From: Candidatus Evtepia faecigallinarum
Lineage (GTDB): Bacteria; Bacillota; Clostridia; Oscillospirales; Oscillospiraceae
Direction of reading: 5' to 3'
Assembly (NCBI GenBank): GCA_019115225.1
Contig: DXEA01000124.1
Span: forward strand, 1-48,259
DNA: 48,259 nucleotides
The notes under the pieces are model-generated. The model saw only the letters and a list, made by a program, of their open reading frames with translations, did no database searches and was not told the DNA's origin. The translations under genes and the position numbers were made by a program. Positions 33,171 through 40,918 of this stretch are shown here, piece by piece (position 1 is the first letter of the stretch; the number at the start of each line of letters is the position of its first letter).

Positions 33171-34175
33171 GTGAAAAAACGCATCCTGATGATCGGCACC
33201 GGGGGGACCATCGCCTCGGAGATGACCGAGGCCGGCCTGGCCCCCGGCCTGACGGGGGAGTCCTTTCTGGACTATGTCCCCGCCGTGCGCCGGCTGTGCC
33301 AGGTGGACTGCGTGCAGGTGTGCAACATCGACTCCACCAACATGACCCCCGGCCACTGGCTGACCATCGCCCGGGCGGTGGAGGAGGGCTATGACCGCTA
33401 CGACGGTTTTGTCATCAGCCACGGCACCGACACCATGGCCTACACCGCCGCCGCCCTGAGCTATCTCATCCAGGGCAGCAGGAAACCCATCGTCCTCACA
33501 GGCAGCCAGAAGCCCATCCACATGGACATCACCGACTCCAAGACAAACCTCCTGGATGCCTTCACCGTGGCCTGGGACGGGCGCATCGGCGGGGTGACGG
33601 TGGTCTTTGGAGGGGCGGTGATCCTGGGCACCCGGGCCCGCAAGACCTATTCCAAAAGCTATGGGGCCTTTTCCAGCATCAACTATCCCGTGCTGGGGGT
33701 GGTGCAGGAGGGGCGGCTGGTGCCCTACATCTGCCCGCCTGCCGGGAGCAAACCCCGGTTCTACCGGCAGCTGAACCAGCGGGTGTCCCTGGTCAAGCTC
33801 ATCCCCGGCCTGCCCGCGGACTATCTGGCCTTCGCCCTGGCCGAGAGCGACGGGGTGCTGGTGGAGAGCTACGGCGTGGGGGGCGTGCCCGCCGGGGACC
33901 AGGGGAGCTTTTACCCCCTCATCCGCCAGGCGGCGGCCCAGGGCAAGACGGTGGTGGTGACCACCCAGGTGCAGAACGAGGGCAGCGACCTGGCCGTGTA
34001 CAACGTGGGCAACCGCCTGAAAACCGACCTGGGGGTGCTGGAGTGCTATGACATGACCACGGAGGCGGCGGTGGCCAAGCTCATGTGGGCCCTGGCCCAG
34101 AGCCGGGACCATGAGGCCGTGGCCCGCCTGTTCTACACCCCCGTGGCCCAGGACATCCTGGGCCGGCCGGAGTGA
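33171..34175 (+). CDS. Type I L-asparaginase
   Basis: 334-residue hydrolase converting Asn to Asp and ammonia. N-terminal TGGTIASE at 10-17 holds the nucleophilic Thr; HGTDTMAYTAAAL near 84 holds the second catalytic Thr-Asp pair. LTGSQKP near 110 and VVTTQVQNEG near 262 complete the family pattern. There is no signal peptide, so it is cytoplasmic (AnsA-like, lower affinity). The start is GTG 33171, preceded by an AAGGGGG site. A strong terminator follows. Confidence 0.92.
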   Translation: MKKRILMIGTGGTIASEMTEAGLAPGLTGESFLDYVPAVRRLCQVDCVQVCNIDSTNMTPGHWLTIARAVEEGYDRYDGFVISHGTDTMAYTAAALSYLIQGSRKPIVLTGSQKPIHMDITDSKTNLLDAFTVAWDGRIGGVTVVFGGAVILGTRARKTYSKSYGAFSSINYPVLGVVQEGRLVPYICPPAGSKPRFYRQLNQRVSLVKLIPGLPADYLAFALAESDGVLVESYGVGGVPAGDQGSFYPLIRQAAAQGKTVVVTTQVQNEGSDLAVYNVGNRLKTDLGVLECYDMTTEAAVAKLMWALAQSRDHEAVARLFYTPVAQDILGRPE

Positions 34176-34182
34176 GGGAAGA

Positions 34183-34217
34183 AAAAGCACAGCCGCCGGG
34201 GGCGGCTGTGCTTATTT
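34183..34217 (+). terminator. Bidirectional terminator between asparaginase and the DUF6809-like gene
   Basis: Perfect 13-pair stem AAGCACAGCCGCC/GGCGGCTGTGCTT (34185-34197 with 34201-34213), loop GGG, A-run on the left and ATTTG on the right. The stop codon of the minus-strand gene lies inside the right arm. Confidence 0.85.
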
Positions 34218-34487
34218 GGGGGGACGGAGGACTTCCAGCATGATCTGGGCGCCCAGACGGAAGCCGGCGGAAAAGGCGGCGGCATGCTCCATGGGCAGGG
34301 CCTGGAGCTGCCGGTCCATGAGAGACTGGAACAGACGCTGCTGTTCCTGGCTCAATCCGCTGCGGAAGGCGGCAAATTGCTCTTGATCCTCTGCACGGGC
34401 GGCTTTGTCTTGTTCTGTGAGCAGTTCCATATAGTCCTCGGAGGGACAGACGTTTCCATAATATAAATCTTCTATGATACCAGCCAT
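34212..34487 (-). CDS. Small DUF6809-like protein
   Basis: 91 residues. The N-terminal IIEDLYYGNVCPSEDY pattern resembles the small Firmicute DUF6809 proteins (EDLYYGN-type start); no function is known. The rest is helical and Gln/Glu-rich, ending in FSAGFRLGAQIMLEVL. No signal or membrane segment. A consensus promoter precedes it, which is notable for so small a gene, and a ribbon-helix-helix regulator is divergently encoded. DUF6809 assignment is from memory of the motif, so moderate. Confidence 0.75.
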   Translation of the reverse strand: MAGIIEDLYYGNVCPSEDYMELLTEQDKAARAEDQEQFAAFRSGLSQEQQRLFQSLMDRQLQALPMEHAAAFSAGFRLGAQIMLEVLRPPK

Positions 34488-34532
34488 GGGCAGGATTCTT
34501 CCTTTCTTATTTATATTTTCATTTTGTGTTGC

Positions 34533-34545
34533 ATAATTGCATTAT
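34533..34545. promoter_or_regulatory. Candidate operator palindrome
   Basis: ATAAT-TGC-ATTAT, a perfect 5-base dyad that overlaps the -10 box of the DUF6809-like promoter in the shared region with the RHH regulator gene. Half-sites of this size suit ribbon-helix-helix dimers. No experimental or comparative support. Confidence 0.4.
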
Positions 34546-34569
34546 ATTAGTGCGATATATAAATGTCAA
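34541..34569 (-). promoter_or_regulatory. Full-consensus promoter of the DUF6809-like gene
   Basis: Minus strand: TTGACA, 17-base spacer, TATAAT, both hexamers exact. Confidence 0.85.
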
Positions 34570-34621
34570 TAAAAAGAGAATACAATAAGTGAAATACCGC
34601 TGAAACCGGGAGGATTCCCAC

Positions 34622-34867
34622 ATGGCAAAGAAATTCATTGTGCGCCACCGTGACGTGATGCCCAAGGAGGATAAATCCGTTACCATGTCGCTGAGACTCG
34701 ACCGCAGCCTGCAAGCGGAATATGACCAGTTGGCGCTGAAAAGTGGCCGCTCCCGCAATGAACTCATGTGCAGGGCGCTGCGCTTCGCCATGGATAATCT
34801 GGAATTCATAGATTCACCCAAGGCCACGGAATCCGGTCAAGATACCACCCCCTCTGAACAAGAATGA
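34622..34867 (+). CDS. Ribbon-helix-helix (CopG/Arc-like) DNA-binding protein
   Basis: 81 residues. The RHH fold is seen at about 18-57: beta strand SVTMSLRLDR, helix SLQAEYDQLALKSG, turn RSRNELMCRALRFAMDNL. This matches the order strand-helix-helix with the conserved G-x-S/T-R-xx-hh turn. The C-terminus is short, acidic and disordered. GGGAGG lies 8 bases before the ATG at 34622. Codons and the flanking region are richer in A/T than the surroundings. It may regulate the divergent gene or itself; an antitoxin role is less likely, as no toxin-like gene follows. Confidence 0.8.
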   Translation: MAKKFIVRHRDVMPKEDKSVTMSLRLDRSLQAEYDQLALKSGRSRNELMCRALRFAMDNLEFIDSPKATESGQDTTPSEQE

Positions 34868-34885
34868 CGGATGCGCCAGGCATCC

Positions 34886-34917
34886 AAAAAAGGGTCCCTA
34901 CGGGGGCCCTTTTTTTA
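34886..34917 (+). terminator. Bidirectional terminator between RHH and GNAT genes
   Basis: AAAAAAGGGTCCC pairs with GGGGCCCTTTTTT (one G-T pair) around a short TACG-type loop, with T-run 34910-34916. Confidence 0.85.
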
Positions 34918-34950
34918 TACCTTGTTTTAGGTTCCCGGTGTATTCTGCCC

Positions 34951-35472
34951 TCACGGCAGGATTTTTTCCAGACACACCAGCTTCACCCCGGCAATGCCGT
35001 TAAAGACGCAGGAGACGATGGAGACCTCCCCATAGCCCAGCCGGGCATACAGGGCCCGGGCGGCGGCGTTGCGCTGGTTGGTGTCCATGCGCAGGTGGCG
35101 GCAGCCGTGGGCTTTGGCGTAGTCCTCATAAAAGGCCACAAACCGGGAGCCCACCCCCCGGCCCTTGGCCTGGGGCTCCACCACCAGGGTGTGCAGGACC
35201 ATCACCTCTGCCGGGGGCGGGTCGGTGGTCCAGGCGGCCTGGGCATACTCGGGCACCTGCTCCTGGTTGATCCTGGCGGCGGCCAGGATGACCCCGTCCT
35301 CCTCGGCCACGAACATATCTCCCGCGGCGATGGCGGCTGCCGCCGTCTGCCGGGTGGGGTAGACCCCCCGCTGCCAGCCCACGGTGGACAGACCGGCCTC
35401 CTCCTGGTCCAGGATGTGATCGTAGATGGCGGCGATCTGGTCCAGATCACCGGGGCGGGCTTGTCGAAACAT
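34951..35472 (-). CDS. GNAT family N-acetyltransferase
   Basis: 173 residues, single GNAT fold using acetyl-CoA. The CoA loop is EPQAKGRGVGSRFVAF near 100-115. Upstream are the acceptor-side strands MFVAEEDGVILAAARI and MVLHTLVVE; downstream are LRMDTNQRNAAARALYARLGY, typical of motif B. The N-terminal IRxAxPxDLDQIAAIYD-like start is complete. The acceptor is unknown. The ribosome site is an imperfect GAGAGGGG. It converges on the terminator at 34886. Confidence 0.88.
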   Translation of the reverse strand: MFRQARPGDLDQIAAIYDHILDQEEAGLSTVGWQRGVYPTRQTAAAAIAAGDMFVAEEDGVILAAARINQEQVPEYAQAAWTTDPPPAEVMVLHTLVVEPQAKGRGVGSRFVAFYEDYAKAHGCRHLRMDTNQRNAAARALYARLGYGEVSIVSCVFNGIAGVKLVCLEKILP

Positions 35473-35549
35473 GGGGGACCCCTCTCTTTCGCTTGACTTT
35501 CTAAGATTGTACCACGCCGCCGCGCCTTTTTCAACGGCCCTTCTTTCCC

Positions 35550-35578
35550 TTGCGGCGCCGGAGGGGATGTGCTAAACT
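35550..35578 (+). promoter_or_regulatory. Promoter of the FMN reductase gene
   Basis: TTGCGG, 17-base spacer, TAAACT, 36 bases before the ATG at 35615. Moderate match. Confidence 0.5.
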
Positions 35579-35614
35579 GAGGCGTCTGAAAAGGAACTGA
35601 TGGGAGGGCTGTTT

Positions 35615-36304
35615 ATGAAGATCACCGTCCTGCACGGCCAGAGCCACAGGGGCTCCACCTACCACCTGGCCCGCTTCCTCTGTGAGCAGCTGGGGGGCGA
35701 GGTGACGGAATTTTTCCTGCCCCGGGATTTTGGGGCCTTCTGCGTGGGCTGCACCAGGTGTTTTACACAATCGGAGACCCTCTGCCCCCACGCCAGGGCC
35801 CTGGCCCCCATCACCCGGGCCCTGGACGAGGCCGACGTGATCATCCTGGCCAGCCCCGTCTATGTCTACCACGTCACCGGCCCCATGAAGGCCCTGCTGG
35901 ACCACTACGGCTGGCGGTGGATGCTTCACCGGCCCCAGGAGAGCATGTTCACCAAGCAGGCCGTGTGCCTGTCCACCGCCGCCGGGGCGGGGACCCGGCA
36001 GACCAACCGGGACCTGGCCCACAGCACCTTTTTCTGGGGGGTGGGCAGGACCTATCGCTATGGGGTCAACGTCCGGTCCACCTCCTGGCAGGGGGTGGAC
36101 CCCCGGCGCAGGGAGCGCATCCAGGCCGGCCTGACCGCCCTGGCCCGGAAGATCACCCGGCGGGTGGGGAAGGTGCGCCCGGGCTGGCGGACGAAGGGTT
36201 TTTTCTATCTGGTGCGCCGCCTGCAAAAGGGGGAGTGGAACCAGGCCGACCGGGCCTATTGGCAGGAAAAGGGCTGGGACGGCGGGGTCCGGCCCTGGCG
36301 GTGA
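35615..36304 (+). CDS. NADPH-dependent FMN reductase / flavodoxin-fold oxidoreductase
   Basis: 229 residues with the flavodoxin-like fold: the FMN phosphate loop HGQSHRGSTYHL at 6-17, the second loop ASPVYVYHVTGPMKALLDH near 85, and STAAGAG near 125. Between them is a Cys-x2-Cys plus Cys segment (CVGCTRCF...CPH), which in related iron-sulfur flavoproteins can bind a cluster or act as a redox thiol. The C-terminal third is basic and extended (RPGWRTKGFFYLVRRLQKGEW), beyond the core fold. The ATG at 35615 has GGAGG 7 bases away. Function beyond flavin-dependent reduction is not evident. Confidence 0.85.
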   Translation: MKITVLHGQSHRGSTYHLARFLCEQLGGEVTEFFLPRDFGAFCVGCTRCFTQSETLCPHARALAPITRALDEADVIILASPVYVYHVTGPMKALLDHYGWRWMLHRPQESMFTKQAVCLSTAAGAGTRQTNRDLAHSTFFWGVGRTYRYGVNVRSTSWQGVDPRRRERIQAGLTALARKITRRVGKVRPGWRTKGFFYLVRRLQKGEWNQADRAYWQEKGWDGGVRPWR

Positions 36305-36351
36305 GCCTGTCCCGCAGATGGGTCCCGCCGGAACCCATTGCCGGGAAACGA

Positions 36352-36380
36352 TGGACAAACGCCGCAGTTTGTGCTACAAT
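36352..36380 (+). promoter_or_regulatory. Promoter of the WecG/TagA-like operon
   Basis: TGGACA, 17-base spacer, TACAAT, about 58 bases before the GTG start at 36444. Confidence 0.65.
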
Positions 36381-36443
36381 AACACGGATTATATGCTCCC
36401 GCCCCCGGCGCGGCGGGGGGAGCGATACTGGAGATGGATACCT

Positions 36444-37166
36444 GTGCGAAAAGAGATCCTGGGGGTCACCTTTGATGATCTGACCCTGGAAGAGGCGGTG
36501 GCCGCCGGCGAGCAGCTGGCGGCGGGCGAGACCTTTTCCTATGTGGTCACCCCCAACCCCGAGATCGTGAATCTGGGCCGGCAGTCTGAGGACTATCGCC
36601 AGGTGCTCAACCGGGCCGCCCTGGTGCTGCCCGACGGCATCGGTGTGGTCCACGCGGCCAAAATTTTGGGTACCCCCCTGCAGGGGCGGGTGCCGGGCAT
36701 CGACTTTGCCGCCGGCCTCATGGCCCGGCTGGCGGAAACCGGCGGCCGGCTCTTCCTGCTGGGGGCCAAGCCCGGGGTGGCCGACCAGGCCGCCCGGCGG
36801 CTGACCGACCAGTACCCCGGCCTGTGCATCTGCGGCACCCACCACGGCTACTTTACCGACCCGGCCCCGGTGGTCCAGACCATCCGGGAGGCAAAAGCCG
36901 ACGTGGTCTTTGTCTGCCTGGGGGCCCCCAAGCAGGAGCTGTGGATGGCCCGCTGGGGCCCGGAGACCGGCGCCCATCTGATGGCCGGCCTGGGGGGCGT
37001 GCTGGATGTCTTCGCCGGCAACGTCAAGCGGGCCCCGGCAGCCTGGCAGAAGCTGGGGCTGGAGTGGTGCTACCGCCTGCTCCACCAGCCCAGCCGGGTG
37101 GGGCGGATGGCCAAGCTCCCCCTCTTCCTGGTGGCCGCCGCCCGGGAGAAAGGGAAAAAGCCATGA
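36444..37166 (+). CDS. WecG/TagA/CpsF family glycosyltransferase
   Basis: 240 residues, GT26 family. Members transfer N-acetylmannosaminuronate or N-acetylmannosamine to GlcNAc-PP-undecaprenol, an early step of wall teichoic acid or enterobacterial common antigen synthesis, at the inner membrane face. Motifs: VTPNPEIVNLG with the key Thr near 36, LPDGIGVVHAAK with the catalytic Asp near 62, GAKPGVADQAA, and VCLGAPKQELWM near 158. The last 40 residues (LEWCYRLLHQPSRVGRMAKLP) form the membrane-docking appendage. The start is GTG 36444 with GGAG about 10 bases away. It ends in ATGA, overlapping the next gene's start. No other wall-polymer genes adjoin it. Confidence 0.9.
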   Translation: MRKEILGVTFDDLTLEEAVAAGEQLAAGETFSYVVTPNPEIVNLGRQSEDYRQVLNRAALVLPDGIGVVHAAKILGTPLQGRVPGIDFAAGLMARLAETGGRLFLLGAKPGVADQAARRLTDQYPGLCICGTHHGYFTDPAPVVQTIREAKADVVFVCLGAPKQELWMARWGPETGAHLMAGLGGVLDVFAGNVKRAPAAWQKLGLEWCYRLLHQPSRVGRMAKLPLFLVAAAREKGKKP

Positions 37167-37846
37167 GCAAGGGACGTCTGATCGTATTGGAGGGCACCGA
37201 CGGCTCGGGGAAATCCACCCAGTTTGCCCGCCTGTGCCAGCGGGCCCAGGCGGAGGGCATCCCCTTCCGGCGGCTGATCTTTCCCCAGTACCAGGAGGAG
37301 TCCTCCGCCCTGCTGCGGATGTACCTGGGGGGAGAGTTCGGCAAGCATCCGGAGGATGTGAACGCCTATGCCGCCTCCACCTTTTTCGCCGTGGACCGCT
37401 ACGCCTCCTGGAAAAAGGTCTGGCAGGGGTGGTATGAGGCCGGGGGTCTGGTGCTGGCCGACCGCTACACCACCTCCAACGCCGTCCACCAGGGGGGGAA
37501 GGTCCCCCCGGAGGAGCAGGGGGCCTTTTTCCGGTGGCTGTTTGACTTTGAATACCGCCGCCTGGGCCTGCCGGAGCCCGACCTGGTCCTCTATCTGGAC
37601 ATGCCCACCGAGCAGGCTGTGGCCATGCTCCGCCAGCGGGAGGCGGCCACCCACACCCAGGGGGACATCCATGAGACCGACACCGCCTATCTGGCCCAGT
37701 GCCGCCAGACCGCCCAGGCAGCGGCAGCGGCCTATGGCTGGCAGCGGGTGCCCTGCCTGAACGGGGCGGGGCAGCTGCGGAGGATTGAAGAAATTCACCG
37801 GGAGATCTGGCAGGCGGTGCGCCCCCTGCTGGAAGCAAAGGAGTAG
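37163..37846 (+). CDS. Thymidylate kinase-like nucleoside monophosphate kinase
   Basis: 227 residues. P-loop LEGTDGSGKST at 9-19, LIFPQYQEESS near 40, DRY followed by TTSNAVHQGGK near 100, and a lid segment REAATHTQGDIHETD near 160 containing basic and acidic residues typical of dTMP kinases. It most likely makes dTDP from dTMP in the cytoplasm; since the genome may hold a canonical tmk elsewhere, a related nucleotide substrate is possible. Its ATG sits in the ATGA shared with the glycosyltransferase stop, so translation is coupled. The 5-formyl-THF cyclo-ligase follows 5 bases later, linking it loosely to folate/thymidylate metabolism. Confidence 0.88.
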   Translation: MSKGRLIVLEGTDGSGKSTQFARLCQRAQAEGIPFRRLIFPQYQEESSALLRMYLGGEFGKHPEDVNAYAASTFFAVDRYASWKKVWQGWYEAGGLVLADRYTTSNAVHQGGKVPPEEQGAFFRWLFDFEYRRLGLPEPDLVLYLDMPTEQAVAMLRQREAATHTQGDIHETDTAYLAQCRQTAQAAAAAYGWQRVPCLNGAGQLRRIEEIHREIWQAVRPLLEAKE

Positions 37847-37851
37847 ACGAT

Positions 37852-38442
37852 ATGGGAAAAGAAGTTGCCGAAGTGAAAAAGATCCTGCGCCAGCAGATGC
37901 GCCAGGTGCTGGCCGAGATGGGCCGGGAGGAAAAGGAGTGGTCGGACCGGGAGCTGGTCCAGCGCTTTCTGGAGCACCCCAAGCTGGCCGGGGCCAACAC
38001 CGTCCTGCTCTACTACGGCGTGGGGCAGGAGATCGACACCAAGGAGCTCATCCAGACCCTGCTGGACCAGGGCAAGACCGTCTGTCTGCCCAAATGTCTG
38101 CCCGAGCACCAGATGGAGGCCCGGGTCATCACCGGCCTGGACCAGCTGGAGCCCGACGTGTACGGCATCCCCGCCCCCAAGGAGGGCTGCCCGGTGCTGG
38201 AGCGGGAGCAGGTGGACCTGATCCTGGTGCCCGGCCTGTGCTTTGACAGCCGGGGCAACCGCCTGGGCCAGGGGGGCGGCTATTACGACCGCTATCTGGA
38301 GGACTATGAGGGGATCACCATCGGCCTGTGCCGGGAGGATTTCTTCCAGGTCAACCTGCCCCGGGAGCCCCTGGACGCCTGGGTGCGCTTCGTGCTCACC
38401 GAGGAGGGCCAGGTCTGGCCCATGACCCAGCCCATGGAATAA
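37852..38442 (+). CDS. 5-formyltetrahydrofolate cyclo-ligase
   Basis: 196 residues. ATP-dependent conversion of 5-formyl-THF to 5,10-methenyl-THF, returning stored folate to one-carbon metabolism. The N-terminal basic segment LRQQMRQVLAEM, the VLLYYGVGQEIDT strand, LPKCLPEHQMEAR, and the diagnostic GNRLGQGGGYYDRYL near 136-150 are all present. An AAAGGAG site lies before the ATG. It is third in the run after the glycosyltransferase and kinase genes; mltG follows after a 61-base gap containing a CCGCAGG/CCTGCGG hairpin without T-run. Confidence 0.93.
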   Translation: MGKEVAEVKKILRQQMRQVLAEMGREEKEWSDRELVQRFLEHPKLAGANTVLLYYGVGQEIDTKELIQTLLDQGKTVCLPKCLPEHQMEARVITGLDQLEPDVYGIPAPKEGCPVLEREQVDLILVPGLCFDSRGNRLGQGGGYYDRYLEDYEGITIGLCREDFFQVNLPREPLDAWVRFVLTEEGQVWPMTQPME

Positions 38443-38503
38443 ACCGAACCGCGGCGCCGCAGGGGAACCTGCGGGGCCATACCCTGCTGTGAGGAGGCAG
38501 TCT

Positions 38504-39613
38504 ATGCAACGAGATACCAGAAGACGACGGCCGGAGGAGCCCGAGCGCCGCAGCAACGGCAGCAGCCAGCGGCGGAAGAAGAACAAGCGCTCCCCCCTGT
38601 CCAACTCCATGATGTATATCGTCCTGGTGTGTGCCGTCTCCATGGTCCTGGCCGCCGTGGGGTGGTCCCTGGCCAACGACATGCTGGCCCTGAACAAGGA
38701 CGCCACCACCGCCACCATCGTGGTCAAGGATGAGAACGACTTCGACAGCGTCGTCGACCAGCTCAAGGACAACGACATCATCAACTACAAGGGGCTCTTC
38801 CGCCTCTTCTGCCTCTTCTCGGGAGGCAGCGATAAGATCGCCCAGGGCACCTACGTCCTGGACTCGGATATGGACTACCGGGCCATCATCAACAGCCTGG
38901 GCTCCAATTCCTCCAGCCGCAAGGAGGTCTCGGTGACCATCCCGGAAGGTCTGACCGTCAAGCAGACCTTTGAGATGCTGGAGGAGCAGGGGGTGTCCAC
39001 CGTGGAGAAGCTCAACGACATGGCGGCCAACCACGACTATGCCTTCTCCTTCCTCCAGGATATCCCCCTGGGGGACCCCACCCGGCTGGAGGGCTACCTC
39101 TTCCCGGATACCTATGAGTTCTACATGGGCGAGGACCCCAAGTACGTCATCAACAAGATGCTGGTGAACTTTGACGCCAAGGTCACCGACGCCATCCGCC
39201 AGCAGATCTGGGACAAGGGGTATTCCATCGGCCAGCTTCTCACCATCGCCTCCATGATCGAAAAGGAGACCGACGGCACCGACCGGGCCACGATTGCTTC
39301 GGTCATTTACAACCGTCTCAACAACACCTATGGGGGCACCAACGGCTACCTGCAGATCGACGCTACCATCCAGTACGTCCTGCCCGAAGGGGAGATCGTC
39401 AGCGAGGAGGATTACCACACCGTGGACAGCCCCTATAACACCTATGAGCACAAGGGCCTGCCCCCCGGACCCATCGCCAACCCCGGTATGGAGTCCATCA
39501 TGGCCGCCCTGAACCCGGAGAGCACCAACTATTACTACTATGCCCTGGGCGACGACGGAGTCCACCACTTCTTTGCCACCTACAGCGAGCACCAGGCCTT
39601 CCTGAACAGTTAA
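38504..39613 (+). CDS. mltG: Endolytic murein transglycosylase MltG (YceG)
   Basis: 369 residues. It cuts nascent glycan strands at the outer membrane face, setting glycan length. A very basic, Arg-rich cytoplasmic tail (about 1-30, RRRRPEEPERR) precedes one membrane helix (about 35-60, MMYIVLVCAVSMVLAAVGW). A LysM-like region follows, then the YceG domain with GYLFPDTYEF near 195, TIASMIEKETDGTDRATIASVIYNRL with the catalytic Glu near 252, and PYNTYEHKGLPPGPIANPG near 310. ATG 38504 has GAGGAGG 6 bases away; the GTG at 38489 precedes that site. A U32 peptidase-like gene follows within 25 bases, an arrangement common in Firmicutes. Confidence 0.93.
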   Translation: MQRDTRRRRPEEPERRSNGSSQRRKKNKRSPLSNSMMYIVLVCAVSMVLAAVGWSLANDMLALNKDATTATIVVKDENDFDSVVDQLKDNDIINYKGLFRLFCLFSGGSDKIAQGTYVLDSDMDYRAIINSLGSNSSSRKEVSVTIPEGLTVKQTFEMLEEQGVSTVEKLNDMAANHDYAFSFLQDIPLGDPTRLEGYLFPDTYEFYMGEDPKYVINKMLVNFDAKVTDAIRQQIWDKGYSIGQLLTIASMIEKETDGTDRATIASVIYNRLNNTYGGTNGYLQIDATIQYVLPEGEIVSEEDYHTVDSPYNTYEHKGLPPGPIANPGMESIMAALNPESTNYYYYALGDDGVHHFFATYSEHQAFLNS

Positions 39614-39635
39614 GGTGACCATGGAGGGAAAGAGA

Positions 39636-40838
39636 TTGGAACTGCTGGCCCCGGCAGGGGACTGGGAACGGTTGGAAATGGCCCTGGCCTACGGGGCCGA
39701 CGCGGTGTATCTGGCAGGAGACACCTATGGGATGCGCTCCTTTGCGGGCAACTTCTCCCAGGAGCAGCTGGCCCGGGCGGCCAGACTCTGCCGGGAGAAG
39801 GGGGTGGACCTCCACGTCACCTGCAACACCATGCCCCGCAACGACGAGGTGGCCCGCCTGCCCCAGTGGCTGTCCTTTCTGGAGGAGTGCGGCGTCACCG
39901 CCGTCATCCTGGCCGACGTGGGGGTGCTGGCTTTGGCCAAGGAGTATGCCCCCCATGTGAAGGTCCACATCAGCACCCAGGCCAGCATCGTCAACTACCA
40001 GGCCGCCCGGGCCTGGCACGACCTGGGGGCCCACCGGGTGATCCTGGCCCGGGAGCTGAGCCTGGAGGAGATCGCAGAGATCCGGGCCAAGACCCCCAAG
40101 GAACTGGAAATCGAGACCTTTGCCCACGGGGCCATGTGCGTGTCCTACTCGGGCCGGTGCCTGCTGTCTAACTACATGACCGGACGGGACGCCAACCGGG
40201 GGGCCTGCGCCCAGCCCTGCCGCTACCAGTACGCCCTGGTGGAGGAGAAGCGGCCGGGGGAGTATTTCCCCATCGAAGAGGACGGCCGGGGGACGTACAT
40301 CATGAACTCCCGGGACATGTGCATGATCGACCACCTGCCCGACCTGCTGGCGGCGGGGGTGGACTCGGTAAAAATCGAGGGCCGGGCCAAGTCGGCCTAC
40401 TACGCCGCCATCGTCACCGGGGCCTACCGCCACGGCATTGACGCCGCCCTGGCGGGGGTCCCCCTGGACCCGGTGTGGCGGGACGAGGTGGAGAAGGTCA
40501 GCCACCGGCACTACTCCACCGGCTTCTTCTACGGTCCGCCGGGGCAGTTCACCCAGGACGCCCGGTACATCCGGGACTGGCAGGTGCTGGCGGTGATCCA
40601 GTCCTGCGACGAGAATGGCCTGGCCACGGCCTCCCTGCGCAACAAGTTTGCCCAAGGGGACGAGATCCAGCTGGTGGGGCCCGGCGTGGCCCCGGTGACC
40701 TTCGCCGCCCCCCTCATGGCCGGCGAGGACGGGGAACCCCTGACAGAGCCCCGGCATCCCCAGATGACCTTTCAGATCCAGCTGCCCCGGTACGCCCCCC
40801 CGCTGTCCTTCCTGCGGGCCTGCCGGGAGAATTCATAA
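39636..40838 (+). CDS. Peptidase U32 family protein (TrhP/RlhA-like)
   Basis: About 400 residues. Family signature at about 160-200: ETFAHGAMCVSYSGRCLLSNYMTGRDANRGACAQPCR, with cysteines thought to bind an iron-sulfur cluster; the N-terminal TIM-barrel part opens with LLAPAGDWERLEMALAYGADAVY. Known members act in 5-hydroxyuridine formation on tRNA or in 23S rRNA hydroxylation, and older annotation calls them collagenases. TTG at 39636 is preferred: GGAGG lies exactly 8 bases upstream and the product starts at the conserved LLAPAG. The ATG at 39621 would put that ribosome site inside the gene, though it has an AAGGTG of its own. It ends before a strong terminator. Confidence 0.9.
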   Translation: MELLAPAGDWERLEMALAYGADAVYLAGDTYGMRSFAGNFSQEQLARAARLCREKGVDLHVTCNTMPRNDEVARLPQWLSFLEECGVTAVILADVGVLALAKEYAPHVKVHISTQASIVNYQAARAWHDLGAHRVILARELSLEEIAEIRAKTPKELEIETFAHGAMCVSYSGRCLLSNYMTGRDANRGACAQPCRYQYALVEEKRPGEYFPIEEDGRGTYIMNSRDMCMIDHLPDLLAAGVDSVKIEGRAKSAYYAAIVTGAYRHGIDAALAGVPLDPVWRDEVEKVSHRHYSTGFFYGPPGQFTQDARYIRDWQVLAVIQSCDENGLATASLRNKFAQGDEIQLVGPGVAPVTFAAPLMAGEDGEPLTEPRHPQMTFQIQLPRYAPPLSFLRACRENS

Positions 40839-40850
40839 CAGAACCCACAA

Positions 40851-40885
40851 CGGCCCACCCCGGATGGGGTGGGCCGGTATTTTTG
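40851..40885 (+). terminator. Terminator after the U32 gene
   Basis: Perfect 11-pair stem CGGCCCACCCC/GGGGTGGGCCG (40851-40861 with 40866-40876), followed by GTATTTTTG. Confidence 0.9.
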
Positions 40886-40918
40886 ATCCGCCGGAGGGGC
40901 GGAGGAGAGGAGCATTTC

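Noticed and set aside
34622-34867. Toxin-antitoxin pair with the RHH protein as antitoxin
   Set aside because: No toxin-like gene follows; the gene ends at a terminator, and the divergent partner looks like DUF6809, not a toxin family I know.
36153-38000. 615-codon minus-strand frame over the glycosyltransferase and kinase genes
   Set aside because: Shadow of GC-rich coding sequence; no family motifs and no start signals.
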